Of a stretch of DNA of 64,000 bases, positions 17,741 to 26,838 are shown one piece after another; the first letter of the stretch is position 1; each line of letters begins with the position of its first letter. The notes beneath the pieces were generated by a model that was not told the DNA's origin, searched no databases, and saw only the letters and a program-made list of their open reading frames with translations. The DNA is taken from NCBI GenBank assembly GCA_965204405.1, contig CBDBEN010000005.1, forward strand, positions 3,224,001 through 3,288,000, in the 5' to 3' direction. The stretch comes from JANQPX01 sp965204405. Its GTDB lineage: Bacteria > Pseudomonadota > Alphaproteobacteria > Geminicoccales > Geminicoccaceae. Both the position numbers and the translations under genes were made by a program.

Positions 17741-18808
17741 TCAGTAGTTGATCGTGGGATTATCACCCGGATAGATGACACCGACCACCAGCATACCGAG
17801 AGGATCGGTACATTGGAGAGAGTGGAGCTGTTTCCGTGGCAGGAAAATAACATCGCCGGCCTCGACCTTGGCTTTACCGGTCTCGGTCCACATGCAGCCC
17901 CGGCCGCGGAGGATGATCAGGCTTTCTTCGTAGAGATGCCGGTGAGGCGGAGCCTTGGAGAGGGGAATTTCGCCAATGAACTGGGTCACGACGTCGGAGC
18001 CGATCGTCTTGTCGACAAGCATCTGGAAAAATCGGTCGCCCATGGCCTTCTTGGCGTCGAGGTCGACGGCGACACGCCGTTCGGGCAGGTTGGTGTCGAA
18101 CGATGCCGCCTGCATCCGGTCGAGGAAGATCGGCATGGCGGCATGGGGGCAGACAGCAGCAAAAATATCGAGGGATGCCGAGCCCCCGTTGATGATACGG
18201 AAAGCTTCATTCGGCCGAATGTAGACGCCTGAGTCATTTCGGGTTTCGAAGAGCCGGCCGCCGATCTCGACCGCGAAGGTGCCGCCGGTGACGAACAAGA
18301 TCGTCTCGCGGCCATCGAAACTCATGATGGGCGATGTGCCGGGTCCTGCCTCGATGTGGAACTGGGATTGGTAAAGGGCACCGCGTGCCTCGGAGATGAT
18401 CGGGCAAAGGCGAAGCGTTCCTTCGGTGGTGTATCGCTGCAGGCCGAGCTTGGTCACGTAGCAGCCGCCGTCCAGCATGGCGAGACCGTCATCGTTAACC
18501 TCGACTTCGGGGATGTTCCGGTTGGCCTCGCTCAAGGGGTCGTCTTCGCCGGCATAGCCGGACAGGTTGTTATGGGCACCGTCGCAAAACGGTTTATTGT
18601 GACTGTGCTTACAGCCGCAGAAAAGGACTTCCTCGCCTGCGGTTTCAGCGCGGTAGAGGACGGGCTCGATGCCGGTTCCCTTGTGGGATCCGTCGCAGAA
18701 CGGCTGTTTTTCGCTGAGCCCGCAAGCGCACCAGGCGTAGGTGCGCCCCTTGGCAAGCTCCCTGTAGTAGGGCGTAAACTGAGCACTTCGTGGCAACGTT
18801 TCAGACAT
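17741..18808 (-). CDS. Double CDGSH iron-sulfur and tandem-cupin fusion protein
   Basis: 355-residue protein of unusual architecture. Two CDGSH-type 2Fe-2S motifs occur near the N-terminus (CACGLSEKQPFCDGSH at about 27-42, CGCKHSHNKPFCDGAH at about 64-79). Two cupin barrels follow, and the second carries a metal site (PPHRHLYEE and a later His in KQLHSL). The ATG at 18808 has GGTGGA upstream. The longer start at 18844 would run into the kynureninase stop. It lies 36 bp behind kynureninase on the same strand, so the two are probably cotranscribed. A role in tryptophan/kynurenine metabolism or redox sensing is inference; the function is unknown. Confidence 0.8.
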   Translation of the reverse strand: MSETLPRSAQFTPYYRELAKGRTYAWCACGLSEKQPFCDGSHKGTGIEPVLYRAETAGEEVLFCGCKHSHNKPFCDGAHNNLSGYAGEDDPLSEANRNIPEVEVNDDGLAMLDGGCYVTKLGLQRYTTEGTLRLCPIISEARGALYQSQFHIEAGPGTSPIMSFDGRETILFVTGGTFAVEIGGRLFETRNDSGVYIRPNEAFRIINGGSASLDIFAAVCPHAAMPIFLDRMQAASFDTNLPERRVAVDLDAKKAMGDRFFQMLVDKTIGSDVVTQFIGEIPLSKAPPHRHLYEESLIILRGRGCMWTETGKAKVEAGDVIFLPRKQLHSLQCTDPLGMLVVGVIYPGDNPTINY

Positions 18809-18844
18809 GTTCCACCCTTTGGATACCGGATGCTGGCCTGCCAA

Positions 18845-20077
18845 CTAGACTGAGACTTTTTGGAACTCCGGCGCGCGCCAGAGCTCTTGCTCCATGATGT
18901 CTTTGAGGCGGCTTATGGCAGTCCATATGTCCTGATGTGACAAATATAGGGGGCCCAGGCCGAAGCGGATTTGCTCCGGGCGGCGAAAGGAAGAAACAAC
19001 GCCTGCTGCAAGGAGCGCTTCCGTGACCGCGCCGGCACCTGGTGCTCGAAAGGCGATGTGTCCGCCTTGCCGATCGTAGTCCAAGGGGGACACAACCTCG
19101 ATGCCAAAGGCGGCACATTCCTGGGCAAGCAGTTTTTTTGTGAGGTCGCTCAAGGAGCGGTGCTTGGCGAAGAGGTCCGGTGGCTGGACATTCCGTAGGA
19201 TGGCGGCAGCTGCTGAAAAAACCTCGTTGGCGACGACGGTCGGGGTGCCGGTCATGAAACGGTTGACCCCCGCCCCCGGTTCATAGTGGTCGGCAAAGGC
19301 AAAATAATCGGCATGGCCAATCCAGCCGGCGATGGCGGGCCAGGCGCTGTCCTGGTGATCCGGGCGGACATATATGTAGGCAGGAGACCCCGGACCGCCT
19401 GAGAGGTATTTATAGCCGCAGCCGACGGCGAAATCGGCGTTTGTGGCTTTGAGATCGACGGGAACGGCACCGGCGGCGTGGGAAAGGTCGAAAACGACCA
19501 GCGCCCCTGCTTCATGGGCGCATCTGGTGATCTCGGCCAAGTCCCAACGCTCGCTGGTCCGATAATCGACAAGCGATAAGTAGACGATGGCGACGTTCGT
19601 CCCGATGGCGGAGATGAGGTCGGCTTTGCTCTCGATGAGTTGGACTTCAGGGGTGCCTAGCATACGGCCGAGCCCCTCGGCGATGTAGATGTCGGTTGGG
19701 AAGTTGGCGCGTTCAGTCAGGATGACATTGCCGCTTTGGCGGCGCTGCCAGGCATAGGCCAGGATCTTGAAAAGATTGACCGAGGTGCTGTCGGCAACAA
19801 TTACGTCTTTGGAATCCGCACCGATGAAGGGGGCGATGGCAGCTCCGATGTCGTTCGGCAGATCCAGCCAATCAAACTTGGTCCAGCCGCTTCGTCTCGC
19901 CTCGACCCAGCCATCTCGGCAAAGGCGATTGAGACGCTCGGGCACGTCGTTCGGCATAGCCCCCATGGAATTCGCATCGAGGTAAATCCCGCCGCCTTTT
20001 GCCTGGGCAAAACGGCCGCGAATCGCACGAAGCGGATCGGCTTCGTCCATCGCCTGGCAGTCCCGTTCCGTGATCAT
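18845..20077 (-). CDS. kynU: Kynureninase
   Basis: 410-residue PLP-dependent hydrolase that cleaves L-kynurenine to anthranilate and alanine. Class V aminotransferase fold: YLDANSMGAMP near the N-terminus, SHAAGAVPVDL at mid-protein, the PLP lysine in GCGYKYLSGGPGSP, and NRFMTGTP. The ATG at 20077 has GGAGGGG upstream and begins the conserved region. The open frame continues much further upstream but with no family similarity. Length fits bacterial KynU. It faces the hydantoinase genes divergently and is followed by the CDGSH-cupin gene. No other kynurenine pathway gene is in the window. Confidence 0.88.
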   Translation of the reverse strand: MITERDCQAMDEADPLRAIRGRFAQAKGGGIYLDANSMGAMPNDVPERLNRLCRDGWVEARRSGWTKFDWLDLPNDIGAAIAPFIGADSKDVIVADSTSVNLFKILAYAWQRRQSGNVILTERANFPTDIYIAEGLGRMLGTPEVQLIESKADLISAIGTNVAIVYLSLVDYRTSERWDLAEITRCAHEAGALVVFDLSHAAGAVPVDLKATNADFAVGCGYKYLSGGPGSPAYIYVRPDHQDSAWPAIAGWIGHADYFAFADHYEPGAGVNRFMTGTPTVVANEVFSAAAAILRNVQPPDLFAKHRSLSDLTKKLLAQECAAFGIEVVSPLDYDRQGGHIAFRAPGAGAVTEALLAAGVVSSFRRPEQIRFGLGPLYLSHQDIWTAISRLKDIMEQELWRAPEFQKVSV

Positions 20078-20290
20078 GCCTGTCCCCTCCGCTTGTCCCT
20101 GTCGATCAGGTGATGTTTTATCGTGACCCGTTGCTTTGTACATTGAGCGGTGAAGCCGCCATGGGCAAGGCCGGTGGTGTGACCGCAGCACTAGGTTTCC
20201 GCCGCCTTCGAAGAAAGGGCTAAAAATTCGAAGGGATGCAGGCTTTTGTCTGACTGAAGAACACCAGTCGTTCCTGGAAAGGAAAAAACA

Positions 20291-22411
20291 CTGTCGGAAA
20301 AAAAGAACATCGAGCGGGCGAGGCTGGCAGTCGATATCGGCGGAACCTTCACGGATGTCGTCGTTGAACAGGGCGAACATCAGGCAAGCGCCAAGGTCTT
20401 GACGACGATCGATGCACCCGAACAAGGCGTGGTCCAGGGGATCGAAGTCGCTCTGGGCAGGCTTGGACTGCTGCCGTCCGATATCGGCGTTGTAATTCAT
20501 GGGACGACGCTGGCAACCAATGCACTGATCGAGCGGAAGGGAGCAAAGACCGCGTTTCTGACGACGGCCGGTGTCGGCGATATCCTGGAGATGGGGTTCG
20601 AGAAGCGCTACGCCCATTATGATCTGTACCAGGAACGGCCAAAGGCATTGGTGCCCGCCGAGCACCGCTTCGAGATCCCTGAGCGGGCCGCTGCCAGCGG
20701 CGGGGTTTTGTTGCCACTCGATGAAGAGGCGGTGCGCACGGTTGCGGATGACCTGAAGTCTCTGGACATCGAGGCAGTGGCGGTGGGTTTTCTCCATGCT
20801 TACACCTTCCCTGATCATGAAAGGCGTGTGCGGGAGATTTTGGCGGAGCGTCTGGATGGCGTTACCATTTGCCTGTCCTCGGAAGTTTGCCCGGAAATTC
20901 GTGAATATGAACGTTTCTCGACCACAGTGGCCAATGCCTATGTCAGGCCGCTCATGGCAGGATATCTAAAGCGTCTCGCGGGATTGCTTGCGGATCGGGC
21001 GATCACGGCGCCGCTCTATATGATGATGTCCGGAGGCGGGCTGACGACGCTGGATCAGGCGAGGCGGCTGCCGATCAGGCTGGTGGAATCCGGGCCGGCG
21101 GGCGGCGCGATCTTGGCAACTGATCTCGCACGCCGAATGGGCGAAGACGAGGTTATGGCCTTCGATATGGGCGGCACCACCGCCAAAGTCTGCCTGATCG
21201 CCGGCGGTGAGCCGGACCGGTCACGTAAATTCGAGGTGGCAAGGATTTACCGCGATCTCAAGGGAAGCGGCCTGCCGCTGCGCATTCCCGTGATCGACAT
21301 GGTTGAGATCGGCGCCGGCGGCGGCTCGATCGGCCGGGTTGATCGGATGGGCCGGATCACGGTCGGACCGGACAGTGCCGGTGCCGATCCTGGACCTGCC
21401 TGTTATCAGCGGGACGGCGACCGGCCGGCGGTGACGGATGCCAATCTCCAGCTGGGGCGAATTGATCCCATCAGGTTTGCCGGCGGTGACATTCCTCTCG
21501 CCCCAACCCTCGCGGACAAGGTCTTGGAGCGTGATGTCGGGCGCGCGCTTGACATGAACGCGACCCTGGCGGCGGCTGGAATGATCGAGATCGTCGACGA
21601 AAACATGGCCAATGCGGCCAGGGTCCACGCGATCGAGCGTGGCCGGGTCGTCGGCAGTCATAGCATGATCGCCTTTGGCGGCTCGGCACCGCTGCATGCA
21701 GCACGTTTGGCGGAAAAGCTCGGTATGTCCAAGGTGATCGTGCCAGCGGGCGCCGGGGTCGGCTCGGCGATCGGATTTTTGCGAGCACCGCTTGCCTATG
21801 AGGTGGTGCGGACCTTTCGGATGGCGCTTCACGACTTCGATGCCGCCGCCGCCAACCGCCTGCTTGCTGAGATGGCGGATAGAGCGCTCACCGTGATCGA
21901 ACCTGGCCTCGGCGATGGTATGACCAAACGAGCGCTCTCCCGGACGGCCGTCGTGGATATCCGCTACGCAGGACAAGGGCACGAACTGACGATTGCGCTC
22001 CCGGACAAGCCGCTCGAAGCTGACGACGGCCCGCAAATCGCCGATGGTTTCGAGAGGAAATATGAGGAAATTTACGGCGTCCGTCTCGATCATGTCGGCA
22101 TTGAAATCACCGCCTGGTCTTTGACGCTTTCGGCACCAACGCTCGCAGAGCAACCATCCGCAGCGGTCCCCATGACAGGAGAGGCGATCGGTTCTTCAGC
22201 AACGCGGGACGTTTTCGACCCGGCCAGCGGAGAGACCATGGCATTCGGTCTCCATCGACGTTCCGATTTGCACCCTGGCGACCATCTCGATGGGCCAGCC
22301 ATCATTGGCGAGGATCAGACGTCCACCCTGGTACCACCAGGCTGGAAGGCAAGCATCGCCTCGACCCTTGCAATTGTGCTCGAACTCGCAAGCGCGGAGC
22401 CGTCATCATGA
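20291..22411 (+). CDS. hyuA: Hydantoinase/oxoprolinase subunit A
   Basis: ATP-dependent ring-opening or carboxylating enzyme subunit of the HyuA family (5-oxoprolinase, N-methylhydantoinase, acetone/acetophenone carboxylase relatives), about 706 residues. The actin-like nucleotide motif VDIGGTFTDVVV lies upstream of the first conventional start (TTG at 20399). The only plausible start in frame after the stop at 20255 is a CTG at 20291 with AGGA about eight bases before it. Other marks are HGTTLATNALIERKGAKTA, MMSGGGLTT, ESGPAGG and DMGGTTAKVCL. It overlaps hyuB by ATGA. The substrate cannot be assigned. Confidence 0.85.
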   Translation: MSEKKNIERARLAVDIGGTFTDVVVEQGEHQASAKVLTTIDAPEQGVVQGIEVALGRLGLLPSDIGVVIHGTTLATNALIERKGAKTAFLTTAGVGDILEMGFEKRYAHYDLYQERPKALVPAEHRFEIPERAAASGGVLLPLDEEAVRTVADDLKSLDIEAVAVGFLHAYTFPDHERRVREILAERLDGVTICLSSEVCPEIREYERFSTTVANAYVRPLMAGYLKRLAGLLADRAITAPLYMMMSGGGLTTLDQARRLPIRLVESGPAGGAILATDLARRMGEDEVMAFDMGGTTAKVCLIAGGEPDRSRKFEVARIYRDLKGSGLPLRIPVIDMVEIGAGGGSIGRVDRMGRITVGPDSAGADPGPACYQRDGDRPAVTDANLQLGRIDPIRFAGGDIPLAPTLADKVLERDVGRALDMNATLAAAGMIEIVDENMANAARVHAIERGRVVGSHSMIAFGGSAPLHAARLAEKLGMSKVIVPAGAGVGSAIGFLRAPLAYEVVRTFRMALHDFDAAAANRLLAEMADRALTVIEPGLGDGMTKRALSRTAVVDIRYAGQGHELTIALPDKPLEADDGPQIADGFERKYEEIYGVRLDHVGIEITAWSLTLSAPTLAEQPSAAVPMTGEAIGSSATRDVFDPASGETMAFGLHRRSDLHPGDHLDGPAIIGEDQTSTLVPPGWKASIASTLAIVLELASAEPSS

Positions 22412-24009
22412 GCGGTATGGTGGAAAAGATCCGAATGCAGGTGATGTGGAACCGGCTGATCGCCGTGGTCGAGGAGCAGGCGCAGGCCTTGCTGCATACG
22501 GCCTTCGGCTCGGTGGCGCGAGAGGCCGGCGACCTCTCGGCTGGGGTCTATGACGTCGAAGGGCGGATGCTGGCACAGGCCGTTACCGGTACGCCCGGGC
22601 ATGTCAACACCATGGCAACGGCGGTTCGCCACTTTCTCGAACGGTTTCCGATCCGAGCGATGCAGCCTGGCGACGTTTACGTCACCAATGACCCCTGGCT
22701 CGGCACTGGTCATTTGTTTGATTTCGTGGTGGTCACACCCGCTTTTCTAGATGGCAGGGTCACCGCTCTTTTTGCCTGCACGACCCATGTGATCGATGTC
22801 GGCGGCAAGGGTTTCACTGCCGAGGCCAACTCGGTATTCGAGGAGGGTATACGCATTCCTCATATGCCGCTTCGGCGCCGGCGCAGGCTGAACGAAGAAC
22901 TTCTGGCGATCATCGGCGCCAACACGCGATCCCCGATCGAGGTCCGCGGCGATATTCTGTCGCTTGTCAGCGCCAATGATGCCGGCGTCGATCGGCTGCT
23001 GGCAATGATGGCGGAATTCGATCTCAAGGATATCGGAAGTTTGGCTGCCCATATCCTCGAACGGTCGCGCGAAGCTGCGCTCGAGGCGATTACCGCCCTT
23101 CCCCACGGTGCTTATCAGGCTGAGATGACCCTGGATGGCTATGAAGCGCCCATTGAGCTCAAAGCCAGCATGACCGTCAGTTCGGAAGGGCTGCGTTTCG
23201 ACTATGCGGGCTCCTCGCCGGCATCGCGCTTCGGTATCAATTCGCCCAAATGCTATACGGATGCTTATACGGTTTTTGGGCTGAAATGCGTGATCGCCCC
23301 CGATGTGCCCAACAATGCAGGCTCTCTCGAGGTGTTCGAGATCCTGGCCGAGCCAGGGAGCTGCGTCGCACCAAACGATCCGTCACCGGTCTCCGCCCGT
23401 CATGTGATCGGCCAGATGCTGCCGGATCTGGTCTTCGGCTGCCTTGCCAAGGCACTGCCCGACGAGGTCCCGGCGGAAAGCGCCGGTTCCATCTGGGTTC
23501 TTGCCATGGCAAGCGCGCATGAGAAAGTAACGGCAACCGACCGTCAGCTCCGGCGTTTTCAGGTGATGAACGTTGCTATCGGTGGCATCGGCGCCAGGCC
23601 CGGCAAAGATGGGATCGATGCCATGGCCTTTCCAAGCGGCGTGGGTGCCATTCCGATCGAGATCACCGAGACCGAAAGTCCGCTGGTATTCTGGCGAAAG
23701 GCACTGCTTCAAGGTTCCGGCGGCGGCGGGCGATATCAAGGCGGCATGGGCCAGGTGATCGAGATCGGCAACACCGAAGAAGCCCCCTTCACGGTGGCCG
23801 CCGCAACCTTCGATAGGATCAGCAACCCAGCAAGAGGACGTGATGGCGGTGCGTCCGGCAGACCGGGTGCGGCCCGCCTCGCGTCAGGAAAAGAGCTGAT
23901 CGGCAAGGCAGTACATCTGATCCCGGCGGGCGACTGCCTGGTGGTTGAGACACCGGGCGGCGGCGGGCTCGGCGCTTCAGGCTGTCAGAAAAAGGCGTCT
24001 TCGACATGA
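22408..24009 (+). CDS. hyuB: Hydantoinase/oxoprolinase subunit B
   Basis: 533-residue partner of HyuA. Family signatures include AREAGDLSAGVYD, TGTPGHVNTM, YVTNDPWLGTGHL and a Gly-rich end (ETPGGGGLG). The start overlaps the hyuA stop and the stop overlaps the next start (ATGA both times), so the three genes are translationally coupled. The complex acts in the cytoplasm on a cyclic amide, urea-like or ketone substrate. Confidence 0.9.
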   Translation: MSGMVEKIRMQVMWNRLIAVVEEQAQALLHTAFGSVAREAGDLSAGVYDVEGRMLAQAVTGTPGHVNTMATAVRHFLERFPIRAMQPGDVYVTNDPWLGTGHLFDFVVVTPAFLDGRVTALFACTTHVIDVGGKGFTAEANSVFEEGIRIPHMPLRRRRRLNEELLAIIGANTRSPIEVRGDILSLVSANDAGVDRLLAMMAEFDLKDIGSLAAHILERSREAALEAITALPHGAYQAEMTLDGYEAPIELKASMTVSSEGLRFDYAGSSPASRFGINSPKCYTDAYTVFGLKCVIAPDVPNNAGSLEVFEILAEPGSCVAPNDPSPVSARHVIGQMLPDLVFGCLAKALPDEVPAESAGSIWVLAMASAHEKVTATDRQLRRFQVMNVAIGGIGARPGKDGIDAMAFPSGVGAIPIEITETESPLVFWRKALLQGSGGGGRYQGGMGQVIEIGNTEEAPFTVAAATFDRISNPARGRDGGASGRPGAARLASGKELIGKAVHLIPAGDCLVVETPGGGGLGASGCQKKASST

Positions 24010-24440
24010 CCGACATCCAATCCCACATCATCTCGATCACCATTGATGCCGGCGCTGACGTGGTCTTCGCGTTCATGAGTGATCCTGGGAAAATGGATCG
24101 CTGGTCGTTCGGCACCTGGGAAACCGAATACCATGATGATGGTCTGATCGAAGGCCGGTCGATCTTCGACGGCTCCCGGACATTCGTCCGTATCGACGCC
24201 GATCCTTCCCGGCTGCTGATCGACTATCACCTCGGTGCGACCAAGGAAAAGCTGACGCCCCGCATCTCGGTCCGCATCATCCCGGGATCGACGGTCGATT
24301 TGCGATCGGATCAGTCGGTACTGACCTTCATCGCCTGGCGCCCCGCCGCAATGAGTGAAGCGCGCTGGCGCCGGCTGACGGCCTCCCACGAATTCGAGGC
24401 GGTTCTTCTGAAGCCGCTGATCGAAGCTGCCGGGAAATAG
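24006..24440 (+). CDS. SRPBCC-family (START/Bet v 1-like) protein
   Basis: 144 residues with the helix-grip pattern: an N-terminal strand (HIISITIDAGADVVFAFMSD), WSFGTWETEY, and a C-terminal helix (FEAVLLKPLIEAAGK). Such domains bind hydrophobic ligands or act as small cyclases or polyketide-type enzymes. It is coupled to hyuB by ATGA and therefore probably assists the same pathway, for instance by binding the substrate. The exact role is unknown. Confidence 0.7.
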   Translation: MTDIQSHIISITIDAGADVVFAFMSDPGKMDRWSFGTWETEYHDDGLIEGRSIFDGSRTFVRIDADPSRLLIDYHLGATKEKLTPRISVRIIPGSTVDLRSDQSVLTFIAWRPAAMSEARWRRLTASHEFEAVLLKPLIEAAGK

Positions 24441-24523
24441 GGTGCCGCCATCGCCCTGGCCTGGTCGCAGGATCGATGCGGCCCATCTCCTAATGACAGC
24501 ACCCGCCGGCTATCGGTGGCTAT

Positions 24524-25468
24524 TCACGAGAGACAATCGACCAACGATTCCGTCAGGCGCATCATGAGGGACGGATAGAAGTCGATCCCTAGCTCGATAT
24601 CCGCTCCGACAGGATCAAGCACCGCTTTCTTGACGGCGCTTCCCTCGATCACCGTCTCCAGGAGCTTAGGCTCGAATTGCGGTTCGGCAAACGCGCAAAT
24701 GGCACCGCTATCCCGGATCCGCTGCCTCATCTCCATCAGATGCGCAGCACCCGGGCGATTGGCATCGCTAAGGCTGACCGCCCCGGCTGCATTCAGGTCA
24801 AACCGGCGCTCAAGATATTGATAAGCATCGTGAAAGACGATGTAGGGCGCTTTCCTTACCGCCGACAAATCTCTTTCCATCGCCAGGGTCATCTCGGCCA
24901 GCCGATCCGCCGCGCGTTCGGCATTGGCACGATAGACCGAGGCCTTCTCAGGATCGGCATGAGATAGCTCACCTGCGATCGCTTGGAGCCAGACGACTGC
25001 GTTGTCCGGATCGAGCCAGAGATGAGGATCGAGCCTGGAGAGGGTGTGGTCCTCCTCGTGATGATCCTGTTCGCCATCAGTGTGCTCATGATGATCATGC
25101 CCTGACCAATGACCACCGTCGCGCATGCCTAACCTAGTCAATTTGTCAATCCTGCCGAGCTCGACGACATGGGCATCAGCCGCCAATGTCGAGAGGGCTC
25201 TGGTCATCCAGGGCTCAAGAGCGGGGCCAATCCAAAACACGACATCGGCCTTATCAAGGCTCCTCGCCTCGGACGGCTTCATGGCATAGCTATGCGGCGA
25301 CGCACCCGGTTCCACGATCAGCGCCGGTTCGCTCACGCCAGCCGTCACCATCGAAACCAGCGAGTGTACCGGCGCGATCGTTGCTGCGACCTTGACGTCG
25401 GCGACCGCCTCGGCTGCCACCGAGGAGAGGAAGCATGAAACCCAAATCCGCGGCAGCCACATCGTCAT
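24524..25468 (-). CDS. znuA: Zinc ABC transporter periplasmic binding protein
   Basis: 314-residue cluster A-I metal-binding protein. Signal peptide MTMWLPRIWVSCFLSSVAAE. Zinc ligands are expected at His in ASPHSY, the His in DPHLWLDP, the His of IVFHDAYQYL and a C-terminal acid. An acidic His-rich loop typical of ZnuA (about 120-145, HDHHEHTDGEQDHHEEDH) distinguishes it from manganese binders. The ATG at 25468 has GGAG upstream; the earlier TTG (25483) lacks one. It is transcribed away from zur-znuC-znuB, with two palindromic operator candidates between them. Confidence 0.92.
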   Translation of the reverse strand: MTMWLPRIWVSCFLSSVAAEAVADVKVAATIAPVHSLVSMVTAGVSEPALIVEPGASPHSYAMKPSEARSLDKADVVFWIGPALEPWMTRALSTLAADAHVVELGRIDKLTRLGMRDGGHWSGHDHHEHTDGEQDHHEEDHTLSRLDPHLWLDPDNAVVWLQAIAGELSHADPEKASVYRANAERAADRLAEMTLAMERDLSAVRKAPYIVFHDAYQYLERRFDLNAAGAVSLSDANRPGAAHLMEMRQRIRDSGAICAFAEPQFEPKLLETVIEGSAVKKAVLDPVGADIELGIDFYPSLMMRLTESLVDCLS

Positions 25469-25538
25469 GATCACACTCTCCAAGTCGACAACCGACGCTC
25501 GGTGGTCGCCTGTATCAGGGATGGCATTTATCGATCAA

Positions 25539-25553
25539 TGTAATATCATTACA
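25539..25553. promoter_or_regulatory. Candidate Zur box 1
   Basis: Palindrome TGTAAT-ATC-ATTACA between divergent znuA and zur. It resembles the A+T-rich dyads bound by Fur-family repressors. Zinc-loaded Zur is expected to repress both directions. Confidence 0.65.
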
Positions 25554-25561
25554 TCTCGAAC

Positions 25562-25576
25562 TGTTACTTCATAACA
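25562..25576. promoter_or_regulatory. Candidate Zur box 2
   Basis: Palindrome TGTTA-CTTCA-TAACA, centred 23 bp from box 1 and ending 15 bp before the zur ATG. The pair gives each divergent promoter its own operator. Confidence 0.65.
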
Positions 25577-25591
25577 TTATGGTGGCCGCTT

Positions 25592-26077
25592 ATGTCAAGC
25601 ACCGCGCTCCTCGCTTTCGCTCATCACGATCATCACCATTGCCGCAAGATGGCGATGAGCGAGGTGAAGGCGATTTGCAAAGCACGTCAGGTGCGCCTGA
25701 CACCGGTGCGCGAGCGCGTGCTGGAGTTCCTATGGAGCGCTCATGAGCCGATGCGTGCCTATGATATTCTGGAAAAGCTGGGCATCGAGGGGTTCGGCTC
25801 GCAGCCGCCTGTGGTCTATCGTGCCCTGGACTTTCTGATCGAGCACGGTTTCGCCCACAAGATCGAATGCTTGAACGCCTTTCTTGCCTGCGATAGTCCA
25901 GGCGCCGATCATGGACCGAAATTCCTGATCTGCACCGGTTGCAACCGGGTTGCCGAGTTCGATGACAAGGCGATCGCCAAGGCCCTCAACAAGGTTGCTG
26001 CAGGCAGTGGTTTTTCCATTGGCCGGGCGACCCTCGAGGTTGAGGGCCTTTGCCCGGATTGCACGGCCTCATCATGA
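25592..26077 (+). CDS. zur: Zinc uptake regulator, Fur family
   Basis: 161-residue metal-dependent repressor. The winged helix is at about 35-95 (RLTPVRERVLEFLWS, PPVVYRALDFLIEHGFAHKIE), with zinc ligands in the C-terminal dimerisation part (CTGCN and CPDC for the structural zinc, HGPKF region). An extra N-terminal His cluster (AHHDHHHC, residues 10-17) is unusual for the family. It is the first gene of the zur-znuC-znuB operon and overlaps znuC by ATGA. It is probably autoregulated through the two palindromes upstream. Confidence 0.9.
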   Translation: MSSTALLAFAHHDHHHCRKMAMSEVKAICKARQVRLTPVRERVLEFLWSAHEPMRAYDILEKLGIEGFGSQPPVVYRALDFLIEHGFAHKIECLNAFLACDSPGADHGPKFLICTGCNRVAEFDDKAIAKALNKVAAGSGFSIGRATLEVEGLCPDCTASS

Positions 26078-26838
26078 CAGGCTTCCTGATCGAAGCCTCC
26101 GCGCTTGGTTTTCAAGGCGGCCGGACGATCATTCTCCAGGATGTTGACCTTGCCATCGGCCGTCGTGAAATCGTGACCATCGTCGGCCCGAACGGCTCCG
26201 GCAAGACGACGCTGCTTCGCCTCCTCATAGGCGCCATCGAGCCGAGTTCCGGCATGATTCGTCGAAACGGCGAGCTTCGAATCGGATACACGCCGCAACG
26301 CCTTGCTTTGGATCAAACGCTGCCGCTCACCGTCGATCGGTTTTTGTCTCTCGGTGAGGCTGCGACCCCGCAGGCGCGCGCCGATGCCCTTGCCTCCGTG
26401 CAATTGCCGGGCCATGCAAAAGCCCAGATCATCGACCTCTCAGGCGGCGAACTGCAGCGCGTCCTCCTCGCCCGCGCCCTCCTTCGGCGCCCGAATCTAC
26501 TAGTCCTGGACGAGCCAACCCAGGGACTGGACCAGCCGGGTGAAGCTGCTTTCTATCGCCTGATCGAGAACGTCCGGGACGAAACCTCCTGTGCCGTTCT
26601 CATGGTCAGCCATGATCTGCATGTGGTGATGAGCGCGTCCGATCGCGTGGTCTGCCTGAACGGCCATATCTGCTGCCAGGGCACGCCGACCCTGGTGCGC
26701 GATCATCCTGAATATCAACGACTCTTCGGCCACGGCACCGGCGGCGCGCTTGCGCTCTACCGCCACGAGCATGATCACCACCACCATGACGATCAACAAG
26801 CCTCTAGTGAACCGCGTGGGCGGCACCCGCATGCTTGA
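26074..26838 (+). CDS. znuC: Zinc ABC transporter ATP-binding protein
   Basis: 254-residue ATPase with Walker A (VGPNGSGKTT), signature (LSGGELQR), Walker B (LLVLDEPTQGLD) and switch His (MVSHDLH). The C-terminus is His-rich (HEHDHHHHDDQQ, then RGRHPHA), as in several ZnuC proteins, and may sense or buffer zinc. The ATG at 26074 overlaps the zur stop. The longer frame from 26050 lies inside zur. Eight bases overlap znuB. Confidence 0.92.
   Translation: MTGFLIEASALGFQGGRTIILQDVDLAIGRREIVTIVGPNGSGKTTLLRLLIGAIEPSSGMIRRNGELRIGYTPQRLALDQTLPLTVDRFLSLGEAATPQARADALASVQLPGHAKAQIIDLSGGELQRVLLARALLRRPNLLVLDEPTQGLDQPGEAAFYRLIENVRDETSCAVLMVSHDLHVVMSASDRVVCLNGHICCQGTPTLVRDHPEYQRLFGHGTGGALALYRHEHDHHHHDDQQASSEPRGRHPHA

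Noticed and set aside
20078..20818. N-terminal extension of the kynureninase frame to 20818
   Set aside because: It crosses the divergent promoter and the start of hyuA, has no similarity to the family, and a strong ribosome binding site marks the start at 20077.
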